Shown one piece after another: positions 24,355 to 33,200 of a stretch of DNA of 64,000 bases; the stretch's first letter is position 1, and each line of letters starts with the position of its first letter. This DNA comes from Acrocarpospora corrugata. Lineage in GTDB: Bacteria; Actinomycetota; Actinomycetes; Streptosporangiales; Streptosporangiaceae. The position numbers and the translations under genes are program-made. The notes under the pieces are model-generated. The model made no database searches. It saw nothing but the letters and a program-made list of their open reading frames with translations, and was not told the origin of the DNA. The DNA lies in assembly GCF_009687845.1 (NCBI RefSeq), contig NZ_BLAD01000047.1, positions 62,001-126,000 of the forward strand, written 5' to 3'.

Positions 24355-25344
24355 CTACGAATCGTGTCCGGTCGCGGCTTTGGCGTAGCGGCGGGCCAGT
24401 TGTGCGCAGGCGTCCTTGAGCTCGGCCGGGCCGACGACCTCGATGTCGGCGTCGAACTTGCCGACGCTCGCGGCCAGGCCGTGCCAGGACCACGAGCTCA
24501 GGATGAGCCGGCAGCGGTTCTGGCCGAGTTCCTCGACGACTCCGTCGCGGGTGTAGCGGGACACGACGGCGGCGGGCAGGCCGATGATCACCTCGCCCCG
24601 GCAGGGCCAGTGGCCGGAGTCGTCCACGCCCCGGAACCTGCCGGCCACGAAGGCGGCCACGTCGCCTCCGGGTAGTTCGCGCGGGGTGAAGCGGGGGCCG
24701 GTGGGGGTGCGCGGGGTGATCCGGTCGGCGCGGAAGGTGCGCCAGTCCTCGCGGTCGAGGTCCCAGGCGACGAGGTACCAGCGCCCGCTCCAGGTGACGA
24801 GGTGATGGGGTTGCGCCCGGCGGGGCGGGGTCTGCGCGCCGTTGTCGTCCGGGATGGCGGGGGTGTAGTCGAAGCGCAGCACCTCGCGGGCGTGGACGGC
24901 GGCGCCGAGTGCCATCAGCACGCCGCTGCCGACCTGGGGGTCCGGCCAGGTGGCGCTCCGCTCGACGGCGGTGACCTGGAAGGTGTCGATGCGGCGGCGC
25001 AGCCGGGCGGGCATGACCTGCCGGACGGTGTTCAGCGCGCGAGCCGCGGCCTCCTCGATGCCGACCCCGGTGGTGGTGGCGACTTGGAGTGCGATGGCCA
25101 GGGCGACGGCCTGCTCGTCGTCGAACAGCAGCGGGGGCAACTCCGTGCCGGCGTCGAGCCGATAGCCGCCGTCCGGGCCCTTGAAGGCCACGATGGGATA
25201 GCCGAGTTCGCGCAGGCGGTCGACGTCACGGCGCACGGTGCGCGGGCTGATGTCCAGCCGTTCGGCCAGCAGCGCCCCCGGCCAGTCCCGGCGGGCCTGG
25301 AGCAGCGAGAGCAACGCCAGCAGTCGCGCGGAAGTCTTCGGCAT
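24355..25344 (-). CDS. YafY-type HTH/WYL-domain transcriptional regulator
   Basis: A 329-residue regulator. The N-terminal helix-turn-helix (about 5-60: LLALLSLLQ...ISPRTVRRDVDRLRELGYP) is followed by a middle dimer region and a WYL domain (about 135-235) with the literal WYLVAWD motif and DWRTFRADRI, then a C-terminal beta domain. WYL regulators bind nucleic acid-like or other small ligands. Start at 25344 (MPKT); an ATG three codons earlier is possible. It is divergent from the DinB gene, which it probably controls. Confidence 0.88.
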   Translation of the reverse strand: MPKTSARLLALLSLLQARRDWPGALLAERLDISPRTVRRDVDRLRELGYPIVAFKGPDGGYRLDAGTELPPLLFDDEQAVALAIALQVATTTGVGIEEAAARALNTVRQVMPARLRRRIDTFQVTAVERSATWPDPQVGSGVLMALGAAVHAREVLRFDYTPAIPDDNGAQTPPRRAQPHHLVTWSGRWYLVAWDLDREDWRTFRADRITPRTPTGPRFTPRELPGGDVAAFVAGRFRGVDDSGHWPCRGEVIIGLPAAVVSRYTRDGVVEELGQNRCRLILSSWSWHGLAASVGKFDADIEVVGPAELKDACAQLARRYAKAATGHDS

Positions 25345-25444
25345 GCTCCCCATTTTGCCCGGAGAAGCGGCCACATCCTGTCCTCTTCTCCTGCGAGTGT
25401 GTGGCGTACCAGGCAATGACGACAACCCGAAAGGTTCTAACGCC

Positions 25445-26020
25445 GTGACCGTCACCACGACTTCCGCGACCCTCGACGCCGAGCGGGGCGACCTGCTCGC
25501 CGCGCTCGCGGCCGCGCGATCCACCCTGACCAACACCGTCCGCGGGCTCAGCGACGAGCAACTCGGCGAGCGCCCGACGGTCAGCGCGCTGTGCCTGGGC
25601 GGGCTGATCAAGCACGCCGCGTCCACGGAGGAGGCGTGGCTGCGCTTCGTGGTCGACGGTTCTTCGGCCATGCGCCTCGACCTGCCAGACGGCGTCACCT
25701 GGGCCGATTTCATGGGCGGCACCGCACGCGAGGTGCCGCAGTGGGCGATCGACCGCCAGAACGACTTCCGGATGCTGCCCGGTGAGACGATGGCCGGGAT
25801 CCTCACGCGTTACGAGCGGGTCGCCGCCCGCACCGAGGAGCTCGTCACCGCCGTCCCCGACCTGTCGGCGACGCACCCGCTGCCGGAGGCGCCCTGGCAC
25901 GAGCCGGGAGCGGTCCGCAGCGTGCGCCAGGTGCTGATGCACGTCGTCGCTGAGACGGCGCAGCACGCCGGGCACGCCGACATCCTGCGCGAGTCCCTCG
26001 ACGGGCAGACAGCGACCTGA
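25445..26020 (+). CDS. DinB/TIGR03086-type maleylpyruvate isomerase-like protein
   Basis: A 191-residue four-helix protein with the DinB pattern: DAERGDLLAALAAARSTL, GGLIKHAASTEEAWLR (His near residue 60), RYERVAARTEELVTA, and VRQVLMHVVAETAQHAGHADILRE, whose His residues form the metal site of the family. GTG start at 25445. It is divergent from the WYL regulator and probably under its control. Members act as thiol (mycothiol)-dependent transferases or isomerases. Confidence 0.88.
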   Translation: MTVTTTSATLDAERGDLLAALAAARSTLTNTVRGLSDEQLGERPTVSALCLGGLIKHAASTEEAWLRFVVDGSSAMRLDLPDGVTWADFMGGTAREVPQWAIDRQNDFRMLPGETMAGILTRYERVAARTEELVTAVPDLSATHPLPEAPWHEPGAVRSVRQVLMHVVAETAQHAGHADILRESLDGQTAT

Positions 26021-26105
26021 GCGTGAAGGACCGAATCCTGCCTGAAATCGAAAGGAACGGCTTCACCGTGAAGACGCGCGACAGGTCCGGCGAGCGTGCC
26101 GCCGG

Positions 26106-27221
26106 ATGACCGTTCTCGTCACCCGGGCGCTCAACCGCGCGACACTCGCCCGCCAGCTGCTGCTCGATCGCGCCGACCTGCCGGTCCTGGACGCCGTCGC
26201 GCACGTGTGCGGCCTGCAGGCGCAGGAGCCGCAGGAACCGTTCGTCGGGCTCTGGTCCCGGCTGCGCGCGTTCGACCCGGCCGTGCTCTCTGACCTGCTG
26301 GTACGGCGGCGCGTGGTCCGGACCCACCTCATGCGCCGCACCGTCCACCTCGTCGCCGCCGACGACGTCCTGGCCTGGCGGGCCCGCCACGACGCCATGC
26401 TGCGCCAGCGCGTACTCGGCGTCTACCGGCCCGAGCTGGCCGGGGTCGACCTCGACGAGCTCGCGGCGGCGGGCCGGGCGGTGCTGGCCGACGGCGAACC
26501 CCGCTCGATGGCCGAGCTGGCGCGGGCCCTGGCCGAGCGCTGGCCGGCGCCGGAGCCGAGGGCGCTGGGCGAAATGCTGCTGGCCCTCGTCCCGACGGCG
26601 CAGCTGCCGCCGCGCGGGCTCTGGCGCACCAGAGCGGGAGTGCGCAACGCCCTGCTCTCCGACTGGCTGGGGCGCGACATCGACCCGCCCGCCCCTGACG
26701 GCACCGATCCGGTCGGCAAAGCGCTGGTACTGCGCTATCTGGCCGCGTTCGGCCCCGCCGCCACGGCCGACCTGCGCGCCTGGTGCGGCCTCGCCGGACT
26801 GCCGGCCGCGGTGACCGCCGTACGCGAGGAGCTGGTCGCCTTCCGCGACGAACGGGGCCGGGAACTGCTGGACCTCCCGGACGCGCCGCGCCCCGACCCC
26901 GGCACACCCGCGCCGGTGCGGTTCCTGCCGGCGTTCGACAACGCGCTCCTCGGTTACCACGACCGCGGCCGGATCGTCGACGACGCCCACCGCGGCCTGT
27001 CGGTGGCCGGTACCCGCGTCGTCCTGGTCGACGGCCGGGTCGCCGCGACCTGGATCGTCGAGGCCGGCACCGTGATCGTCACCCCGCTGCGCACCTTCTC
27101 CCACACCGATCGCACCGCCGTGGCCGACCAGGGGCAGGCGCTGGCATCGTTTCTGTCCGGCGGCGAGAGCGACCGCATACAGATCGCCGAGGCTCGCCGT
27201 TTGCAAGTGCGCGACAAGTGA
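26106..27221 (+). CDS. Winged-helix DNA-binding protein (AlkX/YcaQ-like, DUF1006)
   Basis: A 371-residue protein with the winged-helix DNA-binding family pattern: LLLDRADLPVLDAVAHVCGLQAQEPQEPF near the N-terminus (the Q-x-Q-DNA interface), RRVVRTHLMRRTVHLV (near 72), then a helical middle and C-terminal PVRFLPAFDNALLGYHDR (near 270). This family includes DNA glycosylase-like AlkZ/YcaQ relatives. It may act on damaged DNA or drug-linked bases. It stands between the DinB gene and DUF5685. Confidence 0.82.
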   Translation: MTVLVTRALNRATLARQLLLDRADLPVLDAVAHVCGLQAQEPQEPFVGLWSRLRAFDPAVLSDLLVRRRVVRTHLMRRTVHLVAADDVLAWRARHDAMLRQRVLGVYRPELAGVDLDELAAAGRAVLADGEPRSMAELARALAERWPAPEPRALGEMLLALVPTAQLPPRGLWRTRAGVRNALLSDWLGRDIDPPAPDGTDPVGKALVLRYLAAFGPAATADLRAWCGLAGLPAAVTAVREELVAFRDERGRELLDLPDAPRPDPGTPAPVRFLPAFDNALLGYHDRGRIVDDAHRGLSVAGTRVVLVDGRVAATWIVEAGTVIVTPLRTFSHTDRTAVADQGQALASFLSGGESDRIQIAEARRLQVRDK

Positions 27222-27241
27222 AGCCTGGCAGGCTGAGGCAT

Positions 27242-28321
27242 ATGTTCGGGATTGTTCGCCCTTGCCGGCACGGAATGTGCGGCGGGCTGTTCAAGGAGTG
27301 GATGGCGCATCTGTGCGGGCTCTGCCTGGCGCTCAGGGACGAGCACGGGCACGCCTCCCGGCTGGTGACCAACTACGACGGCTTGCTGGTGTCCGTACTC
27401 ACCGAGGCGCAGGCGCCGGTTTCCTCCCCGCACCGGCGCGCGGCGGCCTGCGCCCTGCGCGGGTTCAAGGGGGCCGACGTCGTGGCGGCCGGCGGGGTAC
27501 GGCTGGCGGCGGCCGTGTCGCTGCTGCTGGCCTCGGGCAAGCTCAGGGACCACATCGAGGACGGCGACGGCGTCTACGCGCGCCCGCTGGTGGCGGCCGG
27601 CGCGGGACGGATGGCCGACCGCTGGTCGGCGGCCGGGTCCGGTACGGCTGCCGCCCTCGGCTTCGACCCCGGCCCGCTGCTCACGGCCGTCCAGGAGCAG
27701 ACCCGGCTGGAGCGCCTACCGGCTCCGCGCCTGCTCCAGCTCACCGCCCCCACCGAGGCCGCGGTCGCCGCCGCCTTCGGGCACACCGCGATGCTGGCCG
27801 GCAAGCCGGGCAACCGGGAGGCGCTGGAGGAGGCCGGACGCCACTTCGGCCGCCTGGCCCACCTGCTGGACGCCGTCGAGGACCTGGCCCGCGACCGCGA
27901 CCAGGGGGCCTACAACCCGCTCATCGCCTCGGGCACGGATCTGGCCGACGCGCGGCGGCGCTGCGACGACGCCGCGCACGGACTGCGCCTCGCGGTGGCC
28001 GACCTGGACCTGGAGCGACGTCACCTGGTCAGCGCGCTGCTGGTCAAGGAGACCGGCCGCGCCGTCGACCGGGTCTTCGGCGAGGCGGAGCGCCCCAAGG
28101 CGCCGCCGCGTGATCCGCGGCTGAAGCCGAACCCGGGCGGGCTGCTGTCGCTGCTGTGCGTGTCGGCGTCCTGCTGCACCTGCGGGCTGTACCGGCCGCC
28201 GTGGGACGAGGACCGCTACAAGTCGTGCGGTGAGCGCTGCGACCCCGGCGGCTGCGACTGCTGCGGGCAGTGCGGCGACGGCTGCTCGGGTTGTTGTGAC
28301 TGCTGCAGTTGCGACTGCTAG
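27242..28321 (+). CDS. DUF5685 family protein with cysteine-packed tail
   Basis: A 359-residue protein. It begins with the actinobacterial DUF5685 signature (MFGIVRPCRHG, MAHLCGLCLALRDEHG, LVTNYDGLLVSVL), followed by a long helical domain with SLLLASGKLRDHIEDGDG and a LLDAVEDLARDRDQGAYNPL region. The last about 60 residues are unusual: 17 Cys in CC, CxC and CxxC patterns, separated by Gly and Asp, suggesting metal or Fe-S binding. ATG at 27242, about 20 bases after AlkX. The function is unknown. Confidence 0.85.
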   Translation: MFGIVRPCRHGMCGGLFKEWMAHLCGLCLALRDEHGHASRLVTNYDGLLVSVLTEAQAPVSSPHRRAAACALRGFKGADVVAAGGVRLAAAVSLLLASGKLRDHIEDGDGVYARPLVAAGAGRMADRWSAAGSGTAAALGFDPGPLLTAVQEQTRLERLPAPRLLQLTAPTEAAVAAAFGHTAMLAGKPGNREALEEAGRHFGRLAHLLDAVEDLARDRDQGAYNPLIASGTDLADARRRCDDAAHGLRLAVADLDLERRHLVSALLVKETGRAVDRVFGEAERPKAPPRDPRLKPNPGGLLSLLCVSASCCTCGLYRPPWDEDRYKSCGERCDPGGCDCCGQCGDGCSGCCDCCSCDC

Positions 28322-28336
28322 AGGCGTACAAGAAAA

Positions 28337-28368
28337 AGGTCCCCCGCGGCATGCGCCGCGGGGGACCT
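28337..28368. terminator. Bidirectional intrinsic terminator
   Basis: A perfect 14-bp stem (aggtcccccgcggc / gccgcgggggacct) with an atgc loop, between the convergent DUF5685 and GH95 genes. An A-run before it (28333-28337) gives the T-tail for the minus strand. Confidence 0.88.
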
Positions 28369-28381
28369 GGGATCGCTACCG

Positions 28382-31300
28382 TCAGCTCTCCGGTGTGCCG
28401 CCGTTCTCGACGAGCAGCGCGTTGGCGTCGCGCAGCAGCGTGGCCTTCACCTCGGCGTTGGAGACGTTCTTCGGGTCGTTGACGGTTTCCACGAACCTTT
28501 CGAGCTTCTTGACGATCTTCTTCTTGTCCCGCTCTCTTCCCTTGTCCTCGGACACCATCACCTTGGAGATCCGGTCCTGCAGCTTGGCCGCGCCGCCGGC
28601 GGTGAGCTTGCCTTCGGCCTCGAATCGGTCGATCAGCGCGGAGATGTCGTCCGTCGAGGTCCACACGGAGAACGTCACCGTCTGCACGGTCTGCTTGCCG
28701 GCGTTGTTGACGGCGGTGACGACGAGCGTGTGCTCGCCCAGGGCCAGCTTGTACAGCGACTGGACGGTCCCGGGCTGGAGCGGCTGCCCGTCCAGGGTGC
28801 CGGTCACCGTCTTCACGCCGGACCCGGCGTCGATGGCCTCCCAGCCGATCGACAGGTCCAGGCTGTCGCCGTACCTGGTGCCGTCGGCGACACCGGTGAT
28901 CAGCACGGTGGGCGCGCTGTCGTCGATCTTGACCGTGACGGCCTTGATCTCCTCGACGTTCCCGGCCTTGTCGGTCGAGCGGTACCGCAGCTCGTGCTGC
29001 CCCTCGCCCGTGATGCTGACCGTCTGGGCGTACGGCGTCCAGGCGCCGCCGTCCAGCGAGTACTCGGTGCCCGCCACGCCGGAGGTGTCGTCCGTCGCGG
29101 TGAGGACCACCGGCACGTTGTCGCCGTGCCAGCCGCCGTCGTTCCCAGGAGCGGGCTCCGCGGTGGTCACCGGCGCGGTCGCGTCCACCTTGACCGCGAG
29201 GGTCTTGACGGCCTCGACATTGCCGGCCTTGTCGGTGGCGCGGTAGGCCAGCGTGTGCGGGCCGTCGCCGGTGATGACGACCGGCTCGGCGTAGCCGGTC
29301 CAGGCGCCGCCGTCGAGCTGGTACTCGATCCGGTCGAGCCCGGTGCCCTGCGCCTCGTCGGCGGCGGACAGCGAGACCAGCGCCGCACCGGTGAACCAGC
29401 CGCCGGCCGGCTGCGCCGGGTCGGTGGTCGCGGTCGTGACCGGCGCGAACTTGTCGGCCAGCTGCTTCCAGTTCTTCACCTCGGCCGAGGACAGCTTCTT
29501 GGCGATGATGACGGCGCGGTCCACGCCGCCGGTCATGCGCTGGCCGCCGCCCTGGTCCGCGGCGAAGCGCAGCGAACGGGAGGTGCAGCCGGTGATGCCG
29601 TCGGAGGTGGCCTGGCCGGTGGCCTTCTGCTCGCCGTCCACGTAGACGGTGATCAGGCCGGTCCGGTCCAGGGTGACCACCAGGTCGATCCAGCGGCCGG
29701 TGGGCAGCGCGGTGTTCAGGGTGACGCCCGCGCCCGCGCCGATGAGCCGCAGCTGGTTGCTGGGCGTCACGTCGATGAGGATCCCGTCGGTGCCGGGGTT
29801 GCCGGACGGCTGGGAGTCGAACAGGCGCCGGTAACCGGTGCCGCCGATCTTCACCTCGGCCGCGAACGTGGCCTCGGGCAGGTAACCGAGCAGGGTGTTG
29901 CCGGTGACCAGGTAGGTGGAACCGGTCAGGTTCAGCCCACTGCCGGTCGGCGCGGTGCTGTCGTAGGTGGCCGTGCCGCCGGCGACGCTGGCGTGGCGGC
30001 CGTTGCCGGAGGAGTCGGTGACGGTGGCGCCCTGCCTCGGGTCCCAGGCGACCAGCACCGAGCCGGTCGGCGGGGAGAAGCAGGGGGTCATGGCGAGCAC
30101 GGCCGAAGCCGAGCCGCGCCAGGATTCGCCCGCGACGTTGGCGATGATCTGCGCCTGGCGTGAGCCGCTGGCCGGGCCGGGGGTGACGGTGAAGGTCGCC
30201 GTGCGGGGGGAACCGGGCGAGGCGGCCGGCAGCTGCCGGGAAGCCGGCACGGCGGTCCACCCGGCCGGCAGGGTGAGGGTCACGTCGGAGGCTGGCACCT
30301 CACGCTCGCGGATGGCCGTGACGGTGACCTCGGCGTCGAACGGGACGCCGGGCGAGGCCGCGGCCGGCGCCTTGAGGGTGACGGCGGACTCGTTCTCGAT
30401 CGTGTACGCCTGGCCCGCCTGCGCCTCCCAGCTCAGGACGTCGCCGTCGCGCTGCGGGGTGACGCTGTTGCCCTGCGCGTCGGAGACCCGGTAGTGGCCG
30501 GTGACGATGGACGACTTGACCTTGATCGGGCCGGTCTTGCCGGGCCTGATGGTGATCGTGTCAGGGGCGCCGCCCTTCCACGCGGCGTCGACGGTGACGT
30601 CGCCGCGAGCGCGCAGGCCGGTCACCGAGCCGTTCTTCCACGTGCTGGGCAGCGCGGGGAACACGTGCACCACGTCGTGCTGGCTCTGCACCAGCATCTC
30701 GGCGATACCGGCGGTGGCGCCGAAGTTGCCGTCGATCTGGAACGGCGGGTGGGTGTCCCACAGGTTGTCCAGGGTGGAGGACTTGAGCTGCTCGGCGAGC
30801 ATCTTGTGGGCGTGGTCGCCGTCCAGCAGCCGCGCCCAGAAGTTGATCTTCCAGGCCTTGGACCAGCCGGTGCCGCCGTCGCCGCGCGCGTTCAGGGAGA
30901 TCTTCGCGGCCTCGCCCGCCGGGGTGCCCGCGGTGATCTGGTTGCCCGGGTGCAGGCCGAACAGGTGCGAGACGTGCCGGTGGGTGTCGGTGGGCGAGTC
31001 CCAATCGGTCTTCCATTCCTGGAGCTGGCCCCAGGAACCGATCCGGATGCCGGGGTCGAGCTTGCTCAGGGCCGTGGTGACCTCGGCCTGGAACTCGGGG
31101 TCGAGGTTCAGCTTCTTGGCCGAGGCCAGCGCGTTGCTGAGGACCTCGTGCACGATCTGCTGCGACATCGAGGCGCCGGCCGAGAACTGGCCGTTCTCCG
31201 GGGAGAAGCTGGGCGACACGACGAGCTTGCCGTCACGCGGGTCGACGTGCAGGAAGTCCAGCCAGAACTCGGCCGCACCCTTGATCACCGGGTACGCGGT

Positions 31301-32806
31301 GTCGCGCAGGTAGTCGACGTCGCCGGTGAAGCGGTAGGTGTCGTACATGTGCTGGGTCGTCCAGGCCGCGGCCTCGGGGAACCAGAACGAGGCCGGGTAG
31401 TTGTGCAGGCCGGTGAAGCCGAACGGGTTGGTCTCGTTGTTGACGACCCAGCCGCGGGCGCCGTACATGTCCTGCGCGGTCTTGCGGCCCGGGGCGACCA
31501 TGGAGGCGATGTACTTGTCGTAGGGCTTGGTGGTCTCGTGCAGGTTGGTCTGCTCGGCCAGCCAGTAGTTCATCTGCAGGTTGATGTTGACGTGGTAGTC
31601 GGCGTCCCACGGCGGGTTGGTGACGTTGTTCCACACGCCCTGCAGGTTGGCGGGCAGGATGTCGTTCTCGCGCGAGGAGGAGATCAGCAGGTACCGGCCG
31701 TACGCGAAGAACAGCGCTTCGAGGGCGCGGTCCTCGGTGGCGGAGCCGCCGGTGTAGTTCCTGCGGAGCTGGTCGGTGGGGATCGCGGGCGTGGTCTGGC
31801 CGAGGTCCAGCTTCACCCGGTCGAACAGCTTGTGGTAGTCGGCGACGTGGGCGGCCTTGAGCTGGTCGAAGCTCTTGGCCGCGGCGGCGTCCACCGCGGC
31901 GGTGACGGCGGCGTGCGGGTCCTCGCCCCGGTAGGCCGGGTACGTCTCCGCGTAGTCGGTGCCGGCCGAGAGCACGAACACCGCGCTGTCGGCGCCGGTC
32001 ACCGTGATCCGGTCCCCGGCGTCCACCCGGGTGCCGCCCTGGACGATCACCTGGGCCTGGGCCTCGAACTTCATCCGGTTGGAGGTCAGCGCGCCGCGGA
32101 TGGTGAGCCGCCCGTCGGCGGCGGTGACGGTCTTGTCGTTGCGCGGCGAGGTGTGCCGCAGCGTGAAGGAGACCTTGCCGCCCTGGTCGGCGGAGAGCCG
32201 GCCCACGATCACGTTGCCCGGGTTGCTGGCGAAGTACTCGCGGGAGTAGGCGACCCCGTCGGCGGTGTAGCCGACCCGGGCCACGGAGTCGCGCAGGCTC
32301 AGCTCGCGGCGGTAGCCGGTGGTGCTCTGCGGCGCGTTGGGGATGTCCAGGTACAGGTCGCCAAAAGTTTGGTACGAGCCGAAACCGGACTTGCCCTGCC
32401 CGAGCTTGGCCGCCACGCTGTCCGGCGACATCCGGCCGTCCCGGTCGAGCTGCTGCTGGACCTCGGCGATGGCGCCGGGGCGCGGGGTCTTCCAGTTGCC
32501 GTAGTCGTACCCGGCCTGACCTGGGCCGCCGCTCCACAGGGTCTTCTCGTTGAACTGGATCTGCTCGGTGGCCACGCCGCCGAAGACCTTGGCGCCCAAC
32601 GGGCCATTGCCGATCGGCAGGGCCTGGGTCTCCCAATCGGTCGCGGGCTTGTCGTACCACAGGGTTAAGTCATCGGGTGTCTGAACTGCATTGGCGGCGG
32701 CGGGTTCAGGGTCGGCCTGCGCCTGCACCGGTACGGTCAACCCGACAGCCAGCGCTAACGCGGCCACCAGGGAGATTCCTAATCTTCGCCGAGGAGAGTT
32801 AATCAC
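28382..32806 (-). CDS. Secreted GH95 alpha-L-fucosidase, multidomain
   Basis: A 1474-residue exported enzyme. Signal peptide 1-31. GH95 N-terminal domain (about 48-300) then the catalytic (alpha/alpha)6 barrel, with the expected catalytic Asn pair in HVNINLQMN (about 407/409), Glu in QLQEW (about 597) and Asp in IDGNFG (about 692). Next come a NEW3-like domain (about 808-905), a LamG-like domain (about 910-1110), two OmpL47-type repeats (about 1118-1290: LDGGAWT, RSTDKAGNVE), an Ig-like region, and a charged FIMAH-like helical tail (about 1385-1474). GTG start with CGGAGGA. It should release fucose from plant or host glycans. Confidence 0.93.
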   Translation of the reverse strand: MINSPRRRLGISLVAALALAVGLTVPVQAQADPEPAAANAVQTPDDLTLWYDKPATDWETQALPIGNGPLGAKVFGGVATEQIQFNEKTLWSGGPGQAGYDYGNWKTPRPGAIAEVQQQLDRDGRMSPDSVAAKLGQGKSGFGSYQTFGDLYLDIPNAPQSTTGYRRELSLRDSVARVGYTADGVAYSREYFASNPGNVIVGRLSADQGGKVSFTLRHTSPRNDKTVTAADGRLTIRGALTSNRMKFEAQAQVIVQGGTRVDAGDRITVTGADSAVFVLSAGTDYAETYPAYRGEDPHAAVTAAVDAAAAKSFDQLKAAHVADYHKLFDRVKLDLGQTTPAIPTDQLRRNYTGGSATEDRALEALFFAYGRYLLISSSRENDILPANLQGVWNNVTNPPWDADYHVNINLQMNYWLAEQTNLHETTKPYDKYIASMVAPGRKTAQDMYGARGWVVNNETNPFGFTGLHNYPASFWFPEAAAWTTQHMYDTYRFTGDVDYLRDTAYPVIKGAAEFWLDFLHVDPRDGKLVVSPSFSPENGQFSAGASMSQQIVHEVLSNALASAKKLNLDPEFQAEVTTALSKLDPGIRIGSWGQLQEWKTDWDSPTDTHRHVSHLFGLHPGNQITAGTPAGEAAKISLNARGDGGTGWSKAWKINFWARLLDGDHAHKMLAEQLKSSTLDNLWDTHPPFQIDGNFGATAGIAEMLVQSQHDVVHVFPALPSTWKNGSVTGLRARGDVTVDAAWKGGAPDTITIRPGKTGPIKVKSSIVTGHYRVSDAQGNSVTPQRDGDVLSWEAQAGQAYTIENESAVTLKAPAAASPGVPFDAEVTVTAIREREVPASDVTLTLPAGWTAVPASRQLPAASPGSPRTATFTVTPGPASGSRQAQIIANVAGESWRGSASAVLAMTPCFSPPTGSVLVAWDPRQGATVTDSSGNGRHASVAGGTATYDSTAPTGSGLNLTGSTYLVTGNTLLGYLPEATFAAEVKIGGTGYRRLFDSQPSGNPGTDGILIDVTPSNQLRLIGAGAGVTLNTALPTGRWIDLVVTLDRTGLITVYVDGEQKATGQATSDGITGCTSRSLRFAADQGGGQRMTGGVDRAVIIAKKLSSAEVKNWKQLADKFAPVTTATTDPAQPAGGWFTGAALVSLSAADEAQGTGLDRIEYQLDGGAWTGYAEPVVITGDGPHTLAYRATDKAGNVEAVKTLAVKVDATAPVTTAEPAPGNDGGWHGDNVPVVLTATDDTSGVAGTEYSLDGGAWTPYAQTVSITGEGQHELRYRSTDKAGNVEEIKAVTVKIDDSAPTVLITGVADGTRYGDSLDLSIGWEAIDAGSGVKTVTGTLDGQPLQPGTVQSLYKLALGEHTLVVTAVNNAGKQTVQTVTFSVWTSTDDISALIDRFEAEGKLTAGGAAKLQDRISKVMVSEDKGRERDKKKIVKKLERFVETVNDPKNVSNAEVKATLLRDANALLVENGGTPES

Positions 32807-33200
32807 AGATTCCTCCGATCACATGGGGTCCGAAATAAGGAAATAGCACCGAAATCTGGCCGCAACAAGACTCGCGGTCCGATGTATTCCCACTCGTGAT
32901 CAGACGTCAGTGATCACCTCCCACCGCTCGCCTCCCCCGGCGGAACTTGACCACCGCAGCTCACCCCCCCTTACGAGAGCATTCTGGGCATGTTCCACCC
33001 CTCCACAACCGGAGGGAATCAGAACAATCTTCTGCTCGACTCTGATTGACCAGGCCAAGACATCCGACGTATCGTCCGCTAACTCTCATGGCCTGAATGC
33101 TCGCCTCCGACCGCTGGTGATGTAAAACTTTCTAGACATCAGGTAAAGGATTTGATACTTTCGGCGTGTCAAAGATTCTGTACATCGAAAGGGGGACGAC
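32807..33200. promoter_or_regulatory. Divergent control region with operator-like repeats
   Basis: A 394-base gene-free region between the fucosidase and the oxidoreductase. It holds two TGATCA palindromes 8 bases apart (32897-32902 and 32911-32916) forming an imperfect dyad, and nearer the oxidoreductase an inverted repeat tttgata/tgtcaaa (33151-33173). The region is less GC-rich than the genes. Neither -10/-35 pair is convincing. No local regulator gene sits beside either gene, so the sites, if real, serve a factor encoded elsewhere. Confidence 0.45.

Noticed and set aside
30494-32668. Long plus-strand frame opposite the GH95 fucosidase
   Set aside because: Antisense to a protein with catalytic motifs, signal peptide and ribosome site; no family marks in this frame.
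33120-33200. A full -35/-10 promoter for the MDR gene
   Set aside because: TTGATA is present, but no acceptable -10 occurs at 16-18 bases, so only the inverted repeat was kept.
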